From Punica granatum (taxonomy: Eukaryota > Streptophyta > Magnoliopsida > Myrtales > Lythraceae), in NCBI RefSeq assembly GCF_007655135.1, contig NC_045132.1, positions 5,394,001 through 5,458,000 of the forward strand: DNA of 64,000 nt. The letters run 5' to 3'. Positions within the stretch are counted from its first letter, which is position 1. The number at the start of each line of letters is the position of its first letter. The notes beneath the pieces were generated by a model, which saw nothing but the letters and a program-made list of their open reading frames with translations, did no database searches and was not told the DNA's origin. A program made the position numbers and the translations under genes. Positions 1 through 10,546 of this stretch are shown in pieces.

Positions 1-256
1 CTCACTTTCCAGTAATTTTGATTAGTTTATCAACCACGCATATTGCGCTCTCATTATTATTATTGATGATGAATCGGCTTGTCATCAGCCGGAAGTAAAC
101 ACACCTTGATAATTCAGTGGCAGCGACCACAACAAACCATATACACAATGCGGATCTTGGGATTTCACTTATTTACATAGATGATTGTCACATGGACATA
201 TATGAAAATAATATATTGCATCATCATATCTTTTCTTAATGGTACTTCGATCTATG
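1..256. other. Left edge, no gene seen
   Basis: AT-rich flank ahead of the first transposon. No open frame, RNA gene or repeat is recognised. Confidence 0.5.
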
Positions 257-265
257 TTTCTTGTA

Positions 266-496
266 GAGTCAGGTATGGTTTTGGTCCCTGAAAGATACCA
301 GAACCAAGGGTTTGATCCCTAAAAAATTTTTGCCATGGTTTCGTCCTTCAATCACCATTCCGTCAGATGTTTTAGTCTCGCCGCCTTCTTGCGCGTGCCA
401 ACCGTAACGAAAATCTCACGTGGCAAATGAGCTGGATTTAACTCCGTTAACCACCGCTAAATTGCCAAAAACGACGCCATATGTCTTTTTCGAACA
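266..496 (+). repeat. Left TIR of the Pack-MULE
   Basis: Pairs with 1508-1737 in inverted orientation over about 230 bp. Shared words include caatcaccattccgtcag, ttcttgcgcgtgccaaccg and aactccgttaacca. The outer end starts at 266, directly after the 9-bp target duplication. Confidence 0.88.
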
Positions 497-1231
497 GCTT
501 CAGAACACTTCTTCGTGCTCCTGGCTTCCGAAAGGCGAAGAGGACAGCGACAAGTGGGGGTAGATCATGACGAAATCGGAATCCAAGTCCTTGAGGAGGG
601 GCATGTTGAGGGAGGAATCTGAGGAGCTCGAGGCATTGGAGCCTCTGTTGAGGAAATTCTTGAAGGATTTCGAGTTCGAAGATGAAGACGACGTCGAGTT
701 CTAACAAGACACAGTGGACTCGGCGGGGGCCTTGGCATTTGCTTCTGAGACTGCTTCTTCAGGCCTAGGAGCTCCCTCAACTGGTTGGAACACCTCGGAG
801 CCTTAGGAGAGGAGAGTAGAGATCCATGGCGGACATATCGATACTTTTGAGCCTCTCTGCCAGATCCGATGAGCTGACCTTCATCGAGGTCACGACCCTA
901 ACAGAGGGCTTCAGCAATGACATCTGGAGCGGCACGAATTTCCCGTTGGAGAAGAGCTCGTCAGCGGGCAGCATTGCCACCGGATCTTCGAGGCAGAACT
1001 CGAAGTCCCCGCCGGACGGCTCTGGATCCGGATCCGGAGGCTGGTGTCCCTCGCCTGCTGCTGAGGAGGCGACGGGGGTTGCCTCTGGAATGCGGTGGTA
1101 GAGGACATGGAATAGTCGTCGTTAGGGGTGAAAGAGAGGCGGGTTTGGCTGAGCCAGTCGTAAGTGGGGTAGGACGGGGCGGGGAAGTTATCCGGCGACA
1201 TGCCGATGTTGTTGATGCAGGTGGAGGCCAT
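490..1231 (-). pseudogene. Captured MAKR-like (membrane-associated kinase regulator) gene copy, frameshifted
   Basis: Read on the minus strand, this starts with an ATG at 1231 ([10 protein letters not shown]) and runs in three different frames. Family landmarks appear in order: a [11 protein letters not shown] block (about 995-1020), [15 protein letters not shown] (about 930-975), SPKAPRCSNQLRELLGLKK (about 730-790), and a serine-rich tail with SSLNMPLLKD (about 570-600). This order is typical of the plant BKI1/MAKR family, plasma-membrane proteins that regulate receptor kinases in brassinosteroid-type signalling. At least two frame changes and internal stops break the gene. It lies wholly between the MULE TIRs and antisense to the neighbouring kinase piece, so it was carried in by the element. 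The family assignment is from motif memory; the exact paralogue is unknown. Confidence 0.62.
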
Positions 1232-1468
1232 TGCCGGAGATCATGCAAGGGAGGGGTGGGGGAGGACCAAAAGATTGTTGCAGTAAAAGTTCTGAACATG
1301 TCGAAGAGGGGAGCAATCAAGAGCTTCTTAGTTGAGTGTGAGGCCCTGAGAAACATCCGACACCGCAATTTCGTCAAAGTACTCACAGCCTGTTCAGGGA
1401 TCGATGACAGAGGTAATGATTTCAAGGCCCTCGTTTACGAGTTCATGGTAAGTCGACCCTTGCCCTGA
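917..1468 (+). CDS. Chimeric open frame across two captured fragments
   Basis: An ATG-started 183-codon frame runs without a stop through antisense MAKR-like sequence (first about 115 residues, rich in Arg and Pro) into the receptor-kinase N-lobe piece. It ends shortly after the kinase segment. Nothing shows that it is translated. The first half is simply the complement of another gene, so it may be only a lucky open frame. If transcribed, the RNA would be antisense to MAKR-like mRNA and sense to the kinase. Confidence 0.25.
   Translation: MTSGAARISRWRRARQRAALPPDLRGRTRSPRRTALDPDPEAGVPRLLLRRRRGLPLECGGRGHGIVVVRGEREAGLAEPVVSGVGRGGEVIRRHADVVDAGGGHCRRSCKGGVGEDQKIVAVKVLNMSKRGAIKSFLVECEALRNIRHRNFVKVLTACSGIDDRGNDFKALVYEFMVSRPLP
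1240..1449 (+). pseudogene. Captured LRR receptor-kinase fragment (kinase N-lobe)
   Basis: About 65 codons encode the front of a plant receptor-kinase domain. VAVKVLNM holds the ATP-binding lysine, FLVECEAL holds the helix-C glutamate, and IRHRN and [18 protein letters not shown] follow. The wording is closest to the LRR-XII class (EFR/Xa21-type) from general family knowledge. The P-loop, catalytic loop and activation segment are absent, so it cannot be an active kinase. The fragment stops at a GTAAGT that could be a kept splice donor. It lies in the Pack-MULE and is in frame with upstream antisense MAKR sequence. Confidence 0.78.
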
Positions 1469-1507
1469 ATCAGAGAGAGAGAGAGAGTGAGAGAGAGAGA
1501 GAGAGTT

Positions 1508-1737
1508 TTCAAGGAAGACAAACGGCGTCGTTTTTGGCAATTTAGAAGTGGTTAACGGAGTTAAGTCCAACTCATCCGCCACGTGAGACTTCTGTCACGG
1601 TTGGCACGCGCAAGAAGACGGTAGGACTAAAACATCTGACGGAATGGTGATTGAGGGATGAAAATCATGGCAAAAATTTTTGAGGGACCAAACCCAAGGT
1701 AACGGTATCTTTCAGTGACCAAAACCATACATGACTC
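1508..1737 (-). repeat. Right TIR of the Pack-MULE
   Basis: Inverted partner of 266-496. The outer end is at 1737, directly before the second copy of tttcttgta. A (GA)n run at 1472-1504 separates it from the captured kinase piece. Confidence 0.88.
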
Positions 1738-1746
1738 TTTCTTGTA

Positions 1747-1975
1747 CCAATTAGCTTTAGATATGAATAAATTATTGTTCAACAGTCAACTTTGCATCGA
1801 CATTTCGTGTCCCTCTTTTCTTAAGGAAGCAATTGATTAAGCAGTTGGCATTGACTACATAGCGAAAAACTGATTATATTCTGTTGCATAAGAAAATATC
1901 TTATACTCTGGATGACACAAAAAGCATCTTCGCCCGAAGCAACAAATGAAGAATCATACGGAAAGCAGCATCATT
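1747..1975. other. Spacer, no gene seen
   Basis: AT-rich spacer between the Pack-MULE and the CACTA end. Nothing recognised. Confidence 0.4.
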
Positions 1976-2090
1976 CACTACGGGAAAAAGATCTATAGGC
2001 AACTCTTCTTTTGCCGACGGTTTAAAACGTCCTAGCGCAATGAGGACTTTTGGTGAAGTTTCAGTAACGTCGTCATAAGGCTAATCTATG
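1976..2090 (+). mobile_element. CACTA (En/Spm) transposon terminus
   Basis: CACTACGGGAAAAAG at 1976-1990 matches the classic plant CACTA terminal inverted repeat. It is followed by sub-terminal sequence with gccgacggtttaaaacgtc, a word type often repeated inside such ends. The opposite end is not in the window and a hAT-type element begins at 2099, so this is a truncated or interrupted remnant. Confidence 0.6.
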
Positions 2091-2098
2091 CCGATATC

Positions 2099-2677
2099 TA
2101 GGGGTGTGCACGGATACCGGGTATACCCGGAACCGGTTGGAACCTACCCTAACGGGTAGGGTCCAGGTAGCTCGTATTGAAAATGGGGTAGGTTCCGGGT
2201 ATTAAAATTAGGAACCTGTGAAAATCGGTTCCGGTTCCGGTTCCTGCCTACAGGGTACCCGAAACCGGTTATTTATTAAAAAAAAAAGGAAAGAGTAAAG
2301 TTACTATCTCCTCTAATGAATCAGAACATAGGCACTTTGTTGTGTGAGATCGTATTATGGATGTTCAATTTTGTCGATGGATTGATGAGACATATTATTA
2401 TTTCATTATTGTGGATTAATCTAAATTTTGTTGATATTCTATTTGGCGTAATTACTGATTATGTATGTGATATTTTCGATTTTATTTAGCGAAAAAAAAA
2501 AATTTACAGGTTCCGACAAGGTACCCGGAACCTGTGGTATAATACAGGTTCCGGGTAGGTTCCGGTTCCATGATTCAACAGGGTAGGGTCCGGTTCCAAA
2601 ATCTTGGAACCTGTCCCTTACAGGATAGGGTCCGGGTATTATGAAAAATACGGGGTACCCGGAACCGATCACCCCTA
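2099..2677. mobile_element. hAT-type non-autonomous element
   Basis: The element begins taggggtg and ends caccccta, with GC-rich sub-terminal blocks made of repeated gtacccggaacc-type words in both orientations around an AT-rich core. It is flanked by near-identical 8-bp repeats, ccgatatc (2091-2098) and ctgatatc (2678-2685), 7 of 8 matching. An 8-bp duplication fits hAT. No transposase frame is present. Confidence 0.78.
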
Positions 2678-2685
2678 CTGATATC

Positions 2686-3357
2686 TATATAAAAGAATTT
2701 AGAAGCTTGTGTTTTGCTTTCGAGTTGGATCATGATCCAATTTATTTAGATTCACAATATTAAAGTAAATAATAGTGTAACAATTATACAGAAAAGTAAT
2801 TATTCTGGATAAATATAAAAGATTAAACTGTTCTTATGTAAAGAAGTCATCTCATTAAGGAGTAGCATCTATGGGTCGGATCCTCTGCCACTTAAATCTC
2901 GAGCAAGCATTGGAGACCCCCGAACATAGTGGTGAAGATCCACATGTGACATTCATCTCAAAAGAAGAAATAAGAGAATGGCTTTCATTTGAGAATTTAC
3001 GGATCGTTACTTGTCATAGAATACGAGCAACATTTAACACATATATAGTCAATCGGAAAGAGAGAATCGAATTTTAGAAAAGGAAACATGATATTTAAAA
3101 TTATATAGTAATATATACATAATGTAGTAAGAATGTATCCCTACACTATTACATATTTTGTTGCCATTTATATATGGACGACTTAATGTATAAGATATAT
3201 ATACATATGTATTTATTAAAAAATATATCAAGTACAAAAATTTACTATAATTAAGTTATATAATTGGGCTATATTCTTGTGGTATATGATCTATATATTG
3301 GGCGATGTATATATAATATATATATCTTGTACTGCATATTCTTGCCTTATGTATAAT
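2686..3357. other. AT-rich spacer, no recognised gene
   Basis: Contains one 68-codon open frame (2871-3077) with no recognisable domain and no splice context, then (TA)-rich DNA. Confidence 0.4.
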
Positions 3358-3365
3358 GTATATAG

Positions 3366-3921
3366 CATTGTTATCAGAACCGGGCCGGACCGGCCGGTTC
3401 GACCGGTCGGACCGGGAACCGGCACCAAGTCCGGTCCGGTTCGCCTAAAAACCGAAATGGCAGCTTTGAACCACCGGACCCATTGAACCGGCCGGTTTTA
3501 AGTAAAATTTCATTAAACCGGCCGGTTCTATGGGTTTTTATGGGTTTCCTATTTAATGTAAAAATTGGTTGGTTGTGTAAGGATTTGAACTCATGACCTC
3601 TTGCTTTTCATATTAGCATACTACCAACCAAGCCACCACCACTTTTTTGTTCTTTTAACTCTACTTTTAAGTACTTATTAAAATAAAATATTTATTTTGA
3701 AGTAATAAATATTAAATATAGATACTTTCTTATACTATTGTTATATTTCTTTAAAATCATCATACTTTTATCTTAATTATCATAATTTTTTTAATAATAT
3801 GAATATTTATTTTATTTTAAATAAACGAGCGGTCCGACCCATCGAACCCCCGGTTGAACCCATAAACCCATGACCCCGTACCCCTTCCGGTTCATCATCC
3901 GGTCCGGTTCTGATAACACTG
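3366..3921. mobile_element. hAT-type MITE with an internal tRNA-derived segment
   Basis: Termini are cattgttatcag and ctgataacactg (11 of 12 inverted matches), flanked by a perfect 8-bp repeat gtatatag at 3358-3365 and 3922-3929. The ends are rich in accggaccgg-type words. Inside, on the minus strand at about 3575-3640, lies a stretch with both parts of a pol III promoter: a B-box-like ggtcatgagttcaaatcc and an A-box-like tggcttggttggtag. The core is AT-rich. No protein is encoded. Confidence 0.8.
3575..3640 (-). repeat. tRNA-derived (SINE-like) segment inside the hAT MITE
   Basis: Minus-strand A-box-like and B-box-like words about 40 bp apart resemble a tRNA body. The acceptor stem does not pair cleanly and there is no cloverleaf, so it is a tRNA relic rather than a tRNA gene. 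Confidence 0.5.
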
Positions 3922-3957
3922 GTATATAGTTCGTTGAGTTATATGTGGATATAATCC

Positions 3958-4830
3958 AGTGTTTTTAAACCCAGCCCAAGCATTGACCCAGCCTCTTCAC
4001 TGGGTCGAGGGTCAAACGGTTCAATCGGTTCAACTGCCGGATCAATTACTTTTTGTTTTTTAAATTTTTAATAAATTATAAGTAATTAAAATAAATGAAA
4101 AGTTGTAACATTTTATGTATATTGAACTATATATTGAATTTATCCTATTAATATAACCTAACAATAATTAAAACTAGAAATGAACACATTAAATAATTAA
4201 AAGTTAACAGCTATAATTCACTAACATAAGATACGATGATATAGCCATATCCTTTTTTGAGAATAAGAAAAAAAAGTGTTGAAGTCTTGAAGAAAAGAAT
4301 GGAGATGGGAGTATAAATATGAAATGAATATCGACCTTGCTTTTTATTTTTTGTTTTTCTTTCGATTTGAATTTCAATTGGAAAGGAGTAAAGTATCGGA
4401 CCGTGATTTTTGCCATGTGCAATATTAAGGGAATCTCTTAAAATTTCATGAGTGTTTCAAACTAGAGAACGAGAAGTCAATTAGTCTCATAATAATTCTC
4501 GAATTCTCTAGCTCAATTGCATTCAATATGAAAAAGTACATAAATAGGAGATCAAGCCTTTACATCAAAGGAAAAGAAGCAAACAAAATACTCTATGCTA
4601 GGGAAGAATAAGAAGCTACCTAATATACGACGCATCTCCACGATTCCCGTAATATCAGCATATATATACACGAGATTCCCTTAATAACCGATTCGGCCAT
4701 AAAGAGCGAGTCAATTGGGCCGATGGGTCAAACGGTTTTGATCAGTTTTTCAACTAAATTAGTTCTTTGTTAAACCCGGCCCGAAGAAGGCAGTTGGTCG
4801 CGGGCCAACCGGTTCAATAAAATAAGAAAA
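3958..4830. mobile_element. Degenerate GC-edged element or elements
   Basis: Two GC-rich blocks (3958-4045, starting cagtgtttttaaaccc, and about 4715-4820) share words such as gggtcaaacggtt and taaaccc(a/g)gcccg around an AT-rich core. The first resembles a hAT-type end, but no paired terminus or target duplication could be fixed. Confidence 0.35.
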
Positions 4831-4985
4831 TATTATGTATATATTTCTTTGGTGGATAATATTTCTTGATAAAAGAATATTAAAATTTCCTTATTATATA
4901 AATGATGACGTGACATCGTGAGAGAGTTCCGTTTTATATTTTGTATGATGTGACTGCGTGAGAATTCAGTTCGGAATTTTGTTTT

Positions 4986-5009
4986 CATATATATATATAT
5001 ATATATAGA
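4986..5009. repeat. (TA)n microsatellite
   Basis: About twelve TA units in a row. Confidence 0.9.
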
Positions 5010-5124
5010 TGTGAAAGGTGAATAACAATTTCTATCAATGAAGTAACTTTGGTTAAGATAAAGCAAATGGTTGTATATAATCACATTGCAAAATGTGAAG
5101 AGTATTGTACGATCCGCATCAAGC

Positions 5125-5518
5125 GACGAAGCTACATGTCCCTTAAAATTTAATCAATTAAAAAGATTTTAGGATTGTAAGTTTTGCCCCATAAAAAATA
5201 TACATGACCTCCCTAAAAATTCCACTACTTTATTTTGCCCCCATAATAATGTTGCAAGTCGTACAAAAGTTAAATTTTTAGCTTACCCAACTTAATTGAG
5301 AGCGAATTAACCTTTTGATTATAAGTTTTAGAAATTTCATGGACTGGTAAAACATTTCCTTTATTGATATAGAAAATCTTATAAAACTCATTGAGAATAT
5401 TTGTAGATATACCTTCCAAATATAACAAATTTTGATTTATCTCGACACTTTTTATATTATAAAAATAATTTTATATATCTATATTGTGCCCCGAGAAAAG
5501 TTTCTCGCTCCGTCCCTG
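5125..5518. mobile_element. Possible hAT-like remnant
   Basis: Ends in gctccgtccctg, similar to the right end of the element at 31209-31405. The left end is unclear and no target duplication was found. Confidence 0.25.
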
Positions 5519-5520
5519 AT

Positions 5521-7490
5521 CTACATCAGCTCGACTGATGCATTTGCGCCTTGCTAGGGGGGCCAAGTCATGGGAGCCATGAGGTAACAAGCAATCTTGT
5601 GAAATGGAAACGGAGAAAAGGAAAAAGCAAAAGAGCAATTCTCTAGATAAAGAATGGAATAAATTGTATAGGCAGAATTCTCATGACCAGATATTCGAGA
5701 GAGTGAGGGGAACAAATCCGGTGGTGGTGGCGGCATCTCCCATGCAACCACTGCCGCTGGCGAGGTCGACGAAGGCCCCAATGGCAATGGGCAATAACGC
5801 CAAGAGTGGTGGTGATCAACTGTGGGCCACCACTGCTCCCTTATCTTCACGAATTTTTTGCTTTCGTTCAAAGAGAAAGGCCCAAAAAAAAAAAAGTTAT
5901 TGCTCTCGTTTTAGAAAAGATCTAGCATTTCTTTATTTACATTAAAAATCAATAAATTTAAAAGAGATACATGTAGTTTTCTCCCCGATGTATACGGCGT
6001 TTTTAGATTTGCCCCCCAAACCTTCAAAATTTTCTATTGTACCCTCGCCCTAAATGACAAATAAGCACGGTGCCCTCTCTCACTGGAATTGGAGACTTTT
6101 CTTCTTCCTATCCAACGGGCCAACTTCCAGGACATCTTTTGACCTCATTTTTTAATGTCATTCCTTATTATTTCGAACTTCCAATTGATTCTAAGTTGTT
6201 GTACTTCGCGCAAGGTTTCCAAAGACACTAAGAACACGCCAATCGGAGTGTTAATGCCAAAGAAAGATTTTTCAGAAGTTGGTCTTTTATATAGAAAGAA
6301 GAAAAGTTTATTTCCGTTGAAAGGGATCACCATGCTTATTTTTCACTTAGGTCAAGAGGTTGGGAGGCAAACCTAAATACCTCACAGTTTGGGGGCCAAA
6401 CTGCATTAACCTCAATTTAAAATGAGAAGTAGATATGTAGATGTGGCACCGAATTAACTGCCACATCAGCAATATTGATCACGATTAAATAAAACAATTT
6501 ATCATAACGTGAGGGATGACATTATGCCAAAAAAAATGAAAAGAACAAAATGAGCATCAAACCAAATGTATAGGATAAAATGTATGATTTTCCCTCGTAT
6601 ATCAACTCAAGCACCACCCTCATATCTCCTCAAGAGTTAAAAAGGGAAGTTTACAGCAAACCGAGCCCCGTAAAATTAAGAAGCAAATGCCCTAACTTTT
6701 GTTGAAGGTTCCCCGCAGGATATTAGCGCCTTTCTAGAAACAAACCTCATCGTTGATAGTCGATCGGATTTTGTTTCATTATTGCATTAGATCTGGAGAT
6801 CATATGATTATTAGCGATCTTATCATGTCAGATATGGTTGAGTTTTTCCCTCACCTATTCAATTCTTCTGCAGGCATGGTCATAGGATTGTTCCTGCACT
6901 TGTCATCAAGTTTCAGTCCTATGTGACATATGTTGATTTAGTTTTATTTTTAGAAGAATACACCTTTCGTCATCACCTACAAAGAAGAAACTCTCTCTCT
7001 TTTCTTAACTATTGATTGTATATGTTCTTCTTGTCTTGTGATCAAGTTTGTTTTTCGTGTATAGAGATTTCAACAACATATAGCTAGAAAGACACGGTTG
7101 GAAAGGTGCTTTGCTTTGTTGGGTGAATTATCTCAAGACTGATTAAGCTGAGACTATTTGTTGCCGAAGATCACCCGAACATGTGCGTGCCATCAATTTA
7201 TTTTTCTATCGTGAATCAAAACTTTCTAAGAGCCCCCATCGCCGGGGGTTTCTTCCGGATCTCCCCCTGAATAAACGGATCCATATGTGGGATTAAGATT
7301 TATTTTCTTTTTCTTTTTCTGATTATTTATTTATGATGGTTGAGTCCAATTTAACGAACCACTTGCACATGTCGATTAGCTGAACCGATTTTCAATGTCC
7401 ACGTGACAAATGTATGATATGGCAAGCACACTTGGATCCTATTCCGTCAAATTTAACCGTTGAATTAACAAAAATATCATATAGAATATA
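5521..7490. other. Intergenic, no recognised gene
   Basis: A 113-codon open frame at 5604-5945 shows no domain or homology that I recognise. The rest is AT-rich. Part of it (6800-6960) is repeated at 9645-9800. Confidence 0.4.
6800..6960 (+). repeat. Dispersed repeat, copy 1
   Basis: Aligns by eye with 9645-9800. Shared words include gattgttcctgcacttgtcatcaa against gagtgttcctgcccttgccatcaa, followed by tgtgacatat. A possible splice acceptor (ttctgcag) precedes the best-conserved part, so it may derive from a gene, but I do not recognise the product. Confidence 0.55.
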
Positions 7491-7494
7491 TTAG

Positions 7495-8397
7495 GGTAAA
7501 TAGGCAATTTGGTCCTGACCTTCGGCATTTATATCTTATCGGTCCCTGACTTATTTTTACATCAATTTGGTCCCCGAGTTTTTCAATTTGCATTGGACAA
7601 GTCCTTGATATATCACTTATGTCCCCTAATCATATCAATTGCATCGTCCACTGAAGGAAATTACATCAGCTAGATCAACGCTACATTCAGCTGGGTCCTT
7701 TTTGACATTGAATACATTAATTAGATTCTTTTGATACATCAATTAAGTCCTTTAGTCAAAATTAGTCCGACTGTGTTAATTGGGGAGAGTGTTACATTGT
7801 TTACATCCCTTCTTTGATTTTTTTTTTCATTTTCCATTTTTATTTCTTTTTTCCTCTTTAACAAATAGAAAAATAAACCTTTCGGCGACCTCGCGGGGGA
7901 GGGGGGCGGGGGAGGGTAGGTACGTCTGCGGGGGAGCACCAGCCGAGCTTCCCCTCGGGTTTTGGGGTTTTAAGCCCCCTCAGGAACCCCATCGGAGGTC
8001 CCCAATGTTCTTGTTTTATTAGTTTTTTGGTTATAAAGGAAAAAAAAAAAAGAAAAAGGAAAATGAAATAGAAAAAAAAAATCAAAGAGGGGATCTAAAC
8101 GATGTTAGTCTACTTCTTAGTTAACACCGTAAGAATAAATTTGACGGAACGACCTAATTGATGTACCAAAAGAACCTAGTTGATGTATTTTTATCAAAAA
8201 GGACCCAATTGATGTAACATTAACCTAATTGATGTAATTTCCTTTAGTGGAGGATGCAATTGATATGACTAGGGGACTTGAATGAATTATCAAGTACCTA
8301 TTTGATGAAAATTGAAAAACTCGATCAAATTGATGTAAAAAATAAGTTAGGGACCCAATTAATATAAAAGAAAAAGGTCAAGGAATAAATTGCCTAT
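7495..8397. mobile_element. Long inverted-repeat element (MULE-like)
   Basis: The two halves are imperfect inverted copies over about 300 bp each. Outer words are taggcaattt and ttgcctat; inner words include ggaaattacatcag opposite gatgtaatttcc. The middle holds pyrimidine and purine tracts and a GC-rich stretch (7880-8010). No transposase is present. Long TIRs suggest a MULE derivative, but I could not fix a 9-bp duplication. Confidence 0.62.
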
Positions 8398-8524
8398 GCA
8401 CTCATGTATTTAACGCAAGGTAACTGACAAGTTGAACTAAAAAAAACGAAAAAGAAGATATCGAATATCTAACCAAACTTAAAGAACAAAAAGAATACTT
8501 ATTCCTTCTTTCATGAAAAATCTA

Positions 8525-8990
8525 AGGTAAATTATACTAGTGGTCTAAAAAGTTTTAATAATGTATTAGGTTGGTCCAAAAAGTTTTTTTTGCTACTTGA
8601 TGGTACAAAATGTTTCAAAGTTGTAACATGATAGTATAAATCGTTATCTCACCATTGACGCCGTCATCTCGCCATTGACATGGGTGGACCTTTAAGTTAA
8701 TTAAAGAAACATTTTGTACCATTATGTTACATCTGTAAAATATTTTAGATCATTAAGTGACAACTTCAAAAGAGTTTGAACCATTATGTAACGTTCCACC
8801 AACTCTTAAAAACATATCAGAGCCACGTGTCGGTCACGTTAGCTTCGTTTGACGGCGTCAATGGTGAGATAACGGTTTGTACTATCATGTTACAACTTTG
8901 AAACATTTTGTACCATCAAGTAGCAAAAAAACTTTTTGAACCAACCTGATACATTATTAAAACTTTTTGGATCACCAGTATAATTTACCC
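8525..8990. mobile_element. MULE-type MITE, copy A
   Basis: The 466-bp element has inverted ends of the ggtaaattatact(a/g)gtg type and a perfect 9-bp target duplication aaaaatcta at 8516-8524 and 8991-8999. The arms carry tgacgccgtcat-type and aaaatgtttcaaagttg words. It is non-coding. A second member of the same family is at 55516-55941. Confidence 0.88.
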
Positions 8991-8999
8991 AAAAATCTA

Positions 9000-10080
9000 T
9001 GGATTTTTTTTTTTGGATAGAGAAACTGGGCTAACGTTAAGAAAAATTAAAGGGTACACAAAGCGATTTTCATCCTATATATGATAATTCCATATATAAT
9101 AATCTAGATTTTTTAAGAATAAATATATATAGTAATCCCATATATATAATAATCTAGACTAGATTTTTGGGTAAAAATATTTTGCCGTTTTCAATGTTAT
9201 CGCGGAAATGTCCTTGAAAAGTGGGATTGGACTGAGAGCGGTATTAGCGGATACATACATAGAAGATTTATGATAATTCCTCGGAGATAGATACTATTTT
9301 ATTTTTGAAGATTCATGTATTGCAATCTATGATGGAATTCTCATGTAACTTTAATTATTAATATATATATATATATATGTATATATGTATAAATATAGAT
9401 GCGCAGTAACTCAAATTACTTTCTCTTGATCAGTTAATCTCGTTATCACCATGTTGGTGATCAAAGGGAATAAACAGGGAAGGGAGATCAGAAAGAGGCC
9501 AACGGGAAGAACACATCATTGAACGTTGATCTTTACTGGTGCGGTCCCCTGAAAGGGCCTGCATTTGCTGTAAGGGTTCACCACTCGATATTGGTAAAAG
9601 CAAGCCTCTCGTCCTCGAGCAGGTTCTGTTTCACTTTTTGCATGAAATCAGAAGATTATTTGTGATATTGTCAGTCATATTATATGGTTGATTTTTCGTT
9701 TTTCTCCTTCCTCCTATTAAATTCTTTTGCATGCACATAGTCGTGGGAGTGTTCCTGCCCTTGCCATCAAGTTCAAGTCCTTGTGACATATATATATATA
9801 GCCGAGCATCGTCAACTAAATTTTGTAAGTGCCACACGTCTACCTTCTCTGGTTTGGATCCAAGGAACGTATATTATTTACCCGGATCGAGTTAATAAGA
9901 ATTTCTTATGTATGGTACTTTTGTTCGTCCTCTTATCTTTTTAATTTATTGCCAGGTATTTGATAATACGTAAGAGTTCTCTATATGTTCCAGTAGATTG
10001 GCTTTGTTACTTGTCTCGTCGCCTATGGTAAGATTCATGAGGATTAACACTAATAATATTTTTGTAGATTTTTTGGGAAA
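9000..10080. other. Intergenic, no recognised gene
   Basis: AT-rich, with (TA)n tracts at about 9360-9382 and 9790-9801. Contains copy 2 of a dispersed repeat. A spliced-looking stretch at 9500-9640 was not recognised. Confidence 0.4.
9645..9800 (+). repeat. Dispersed repeat, copy 2
   Basis: Partner of 6800-6960 in the same orientation, estimated at roughly three quarters identity by eye. Confidence 0.55.
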
Positions 10081-10084
10081 CGAA

Positions 10085-10546
10085 GAAAATGACATGTTAT
10101 GGGGAACTTTTGTTTGGTTAAACGGCCTCCTCCTCCTTGTTCTTCCTCCTCCTGGGATGAGCGGAAAGAACGATTCCAGTTGGCTAGAAATCCATTGGTT
10201 CTATAGTTTTTAAACATTAGTTTAAATATTTCACCAACTTTTCCCTTCTAAATTTTATACTACAGTTTCATAACAACTCATTTAATCGTGTAAACATAAA
10301 ATCTGAGACCTCATTGCAAAATAGCAAGGGAAACAAATCAACAAGAGAAAAGATCCTGACTCTCTAACGACCAAATGTTTAGGGGGGGGGACAAGAAGAG
10401 ATCTTTTGGAATTAATTAAATCGTTCTAGCCAAGCAGAATCGTTCTTTTCACTCATCTTTCGGAGAACAAGGAGTTAAGAGGAGGGGAAGGAGGTTCCCT
10501 TGCCAAAAGTCCCACAATAACATGTCATTTTACTCCAAAAATGAGG
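10085..10546. mobile_element. Inverted-repeat element
   Basis: Arms at 10088-10193 and 10412-10543 are inverted copies. Shared words are aaaatgacatgttat, ctccttgttct, aaagaacgattc and ttggctagaa. The loop is about 220 bp. No target duplication was identified and no protein is present; the superfamily is unassigned. Confidence 0.6.

Larger units (their letters stand above)
266..1737. mobile_element. Pack-MULE (Mutator-like element) carrying gene fragments
   Basis: The 1472-bp element is bounded by long terminal inverted repeats of about 230 bp (266-496 and 1508-1737). Both begin with gagtca, followed by a run with the words tatggttttggtc. It is flanked by an identical 9-bp direct repeat, tttcttgta, at 257-265 and 1738-1746. 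A 9-bp duplication with long TIRs is the signature of Mutator-like elements. There is no transposase. Instead the inside holds an antisense membrane-kinase-regulator-like copy and a sense receptor-kinase fragment, so this is a non-autonomous gene-capturing Pack-MULE. The TIR arms still match at most positions. Confidence 0.9.

Noticed and set aside
2871..3077. 68-codon frame between two hAT-type elements
   Set aside because: No family resemblance and no splice signals; too short to support alone.
3575..3640. Candidate tRNA gene on the minus strand
   Set aside because: A and B boxes are present but the acceptor and anticodon stems do not pair, and it lies inside a MITE. Treated as a tRNA relic.
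5604..5945. 113-codon plus-strand open frame
   Set aside because: No recognised domain, no splice or promoter context, and the sequence lies in transposon-rich DNA. Not called as a gene.
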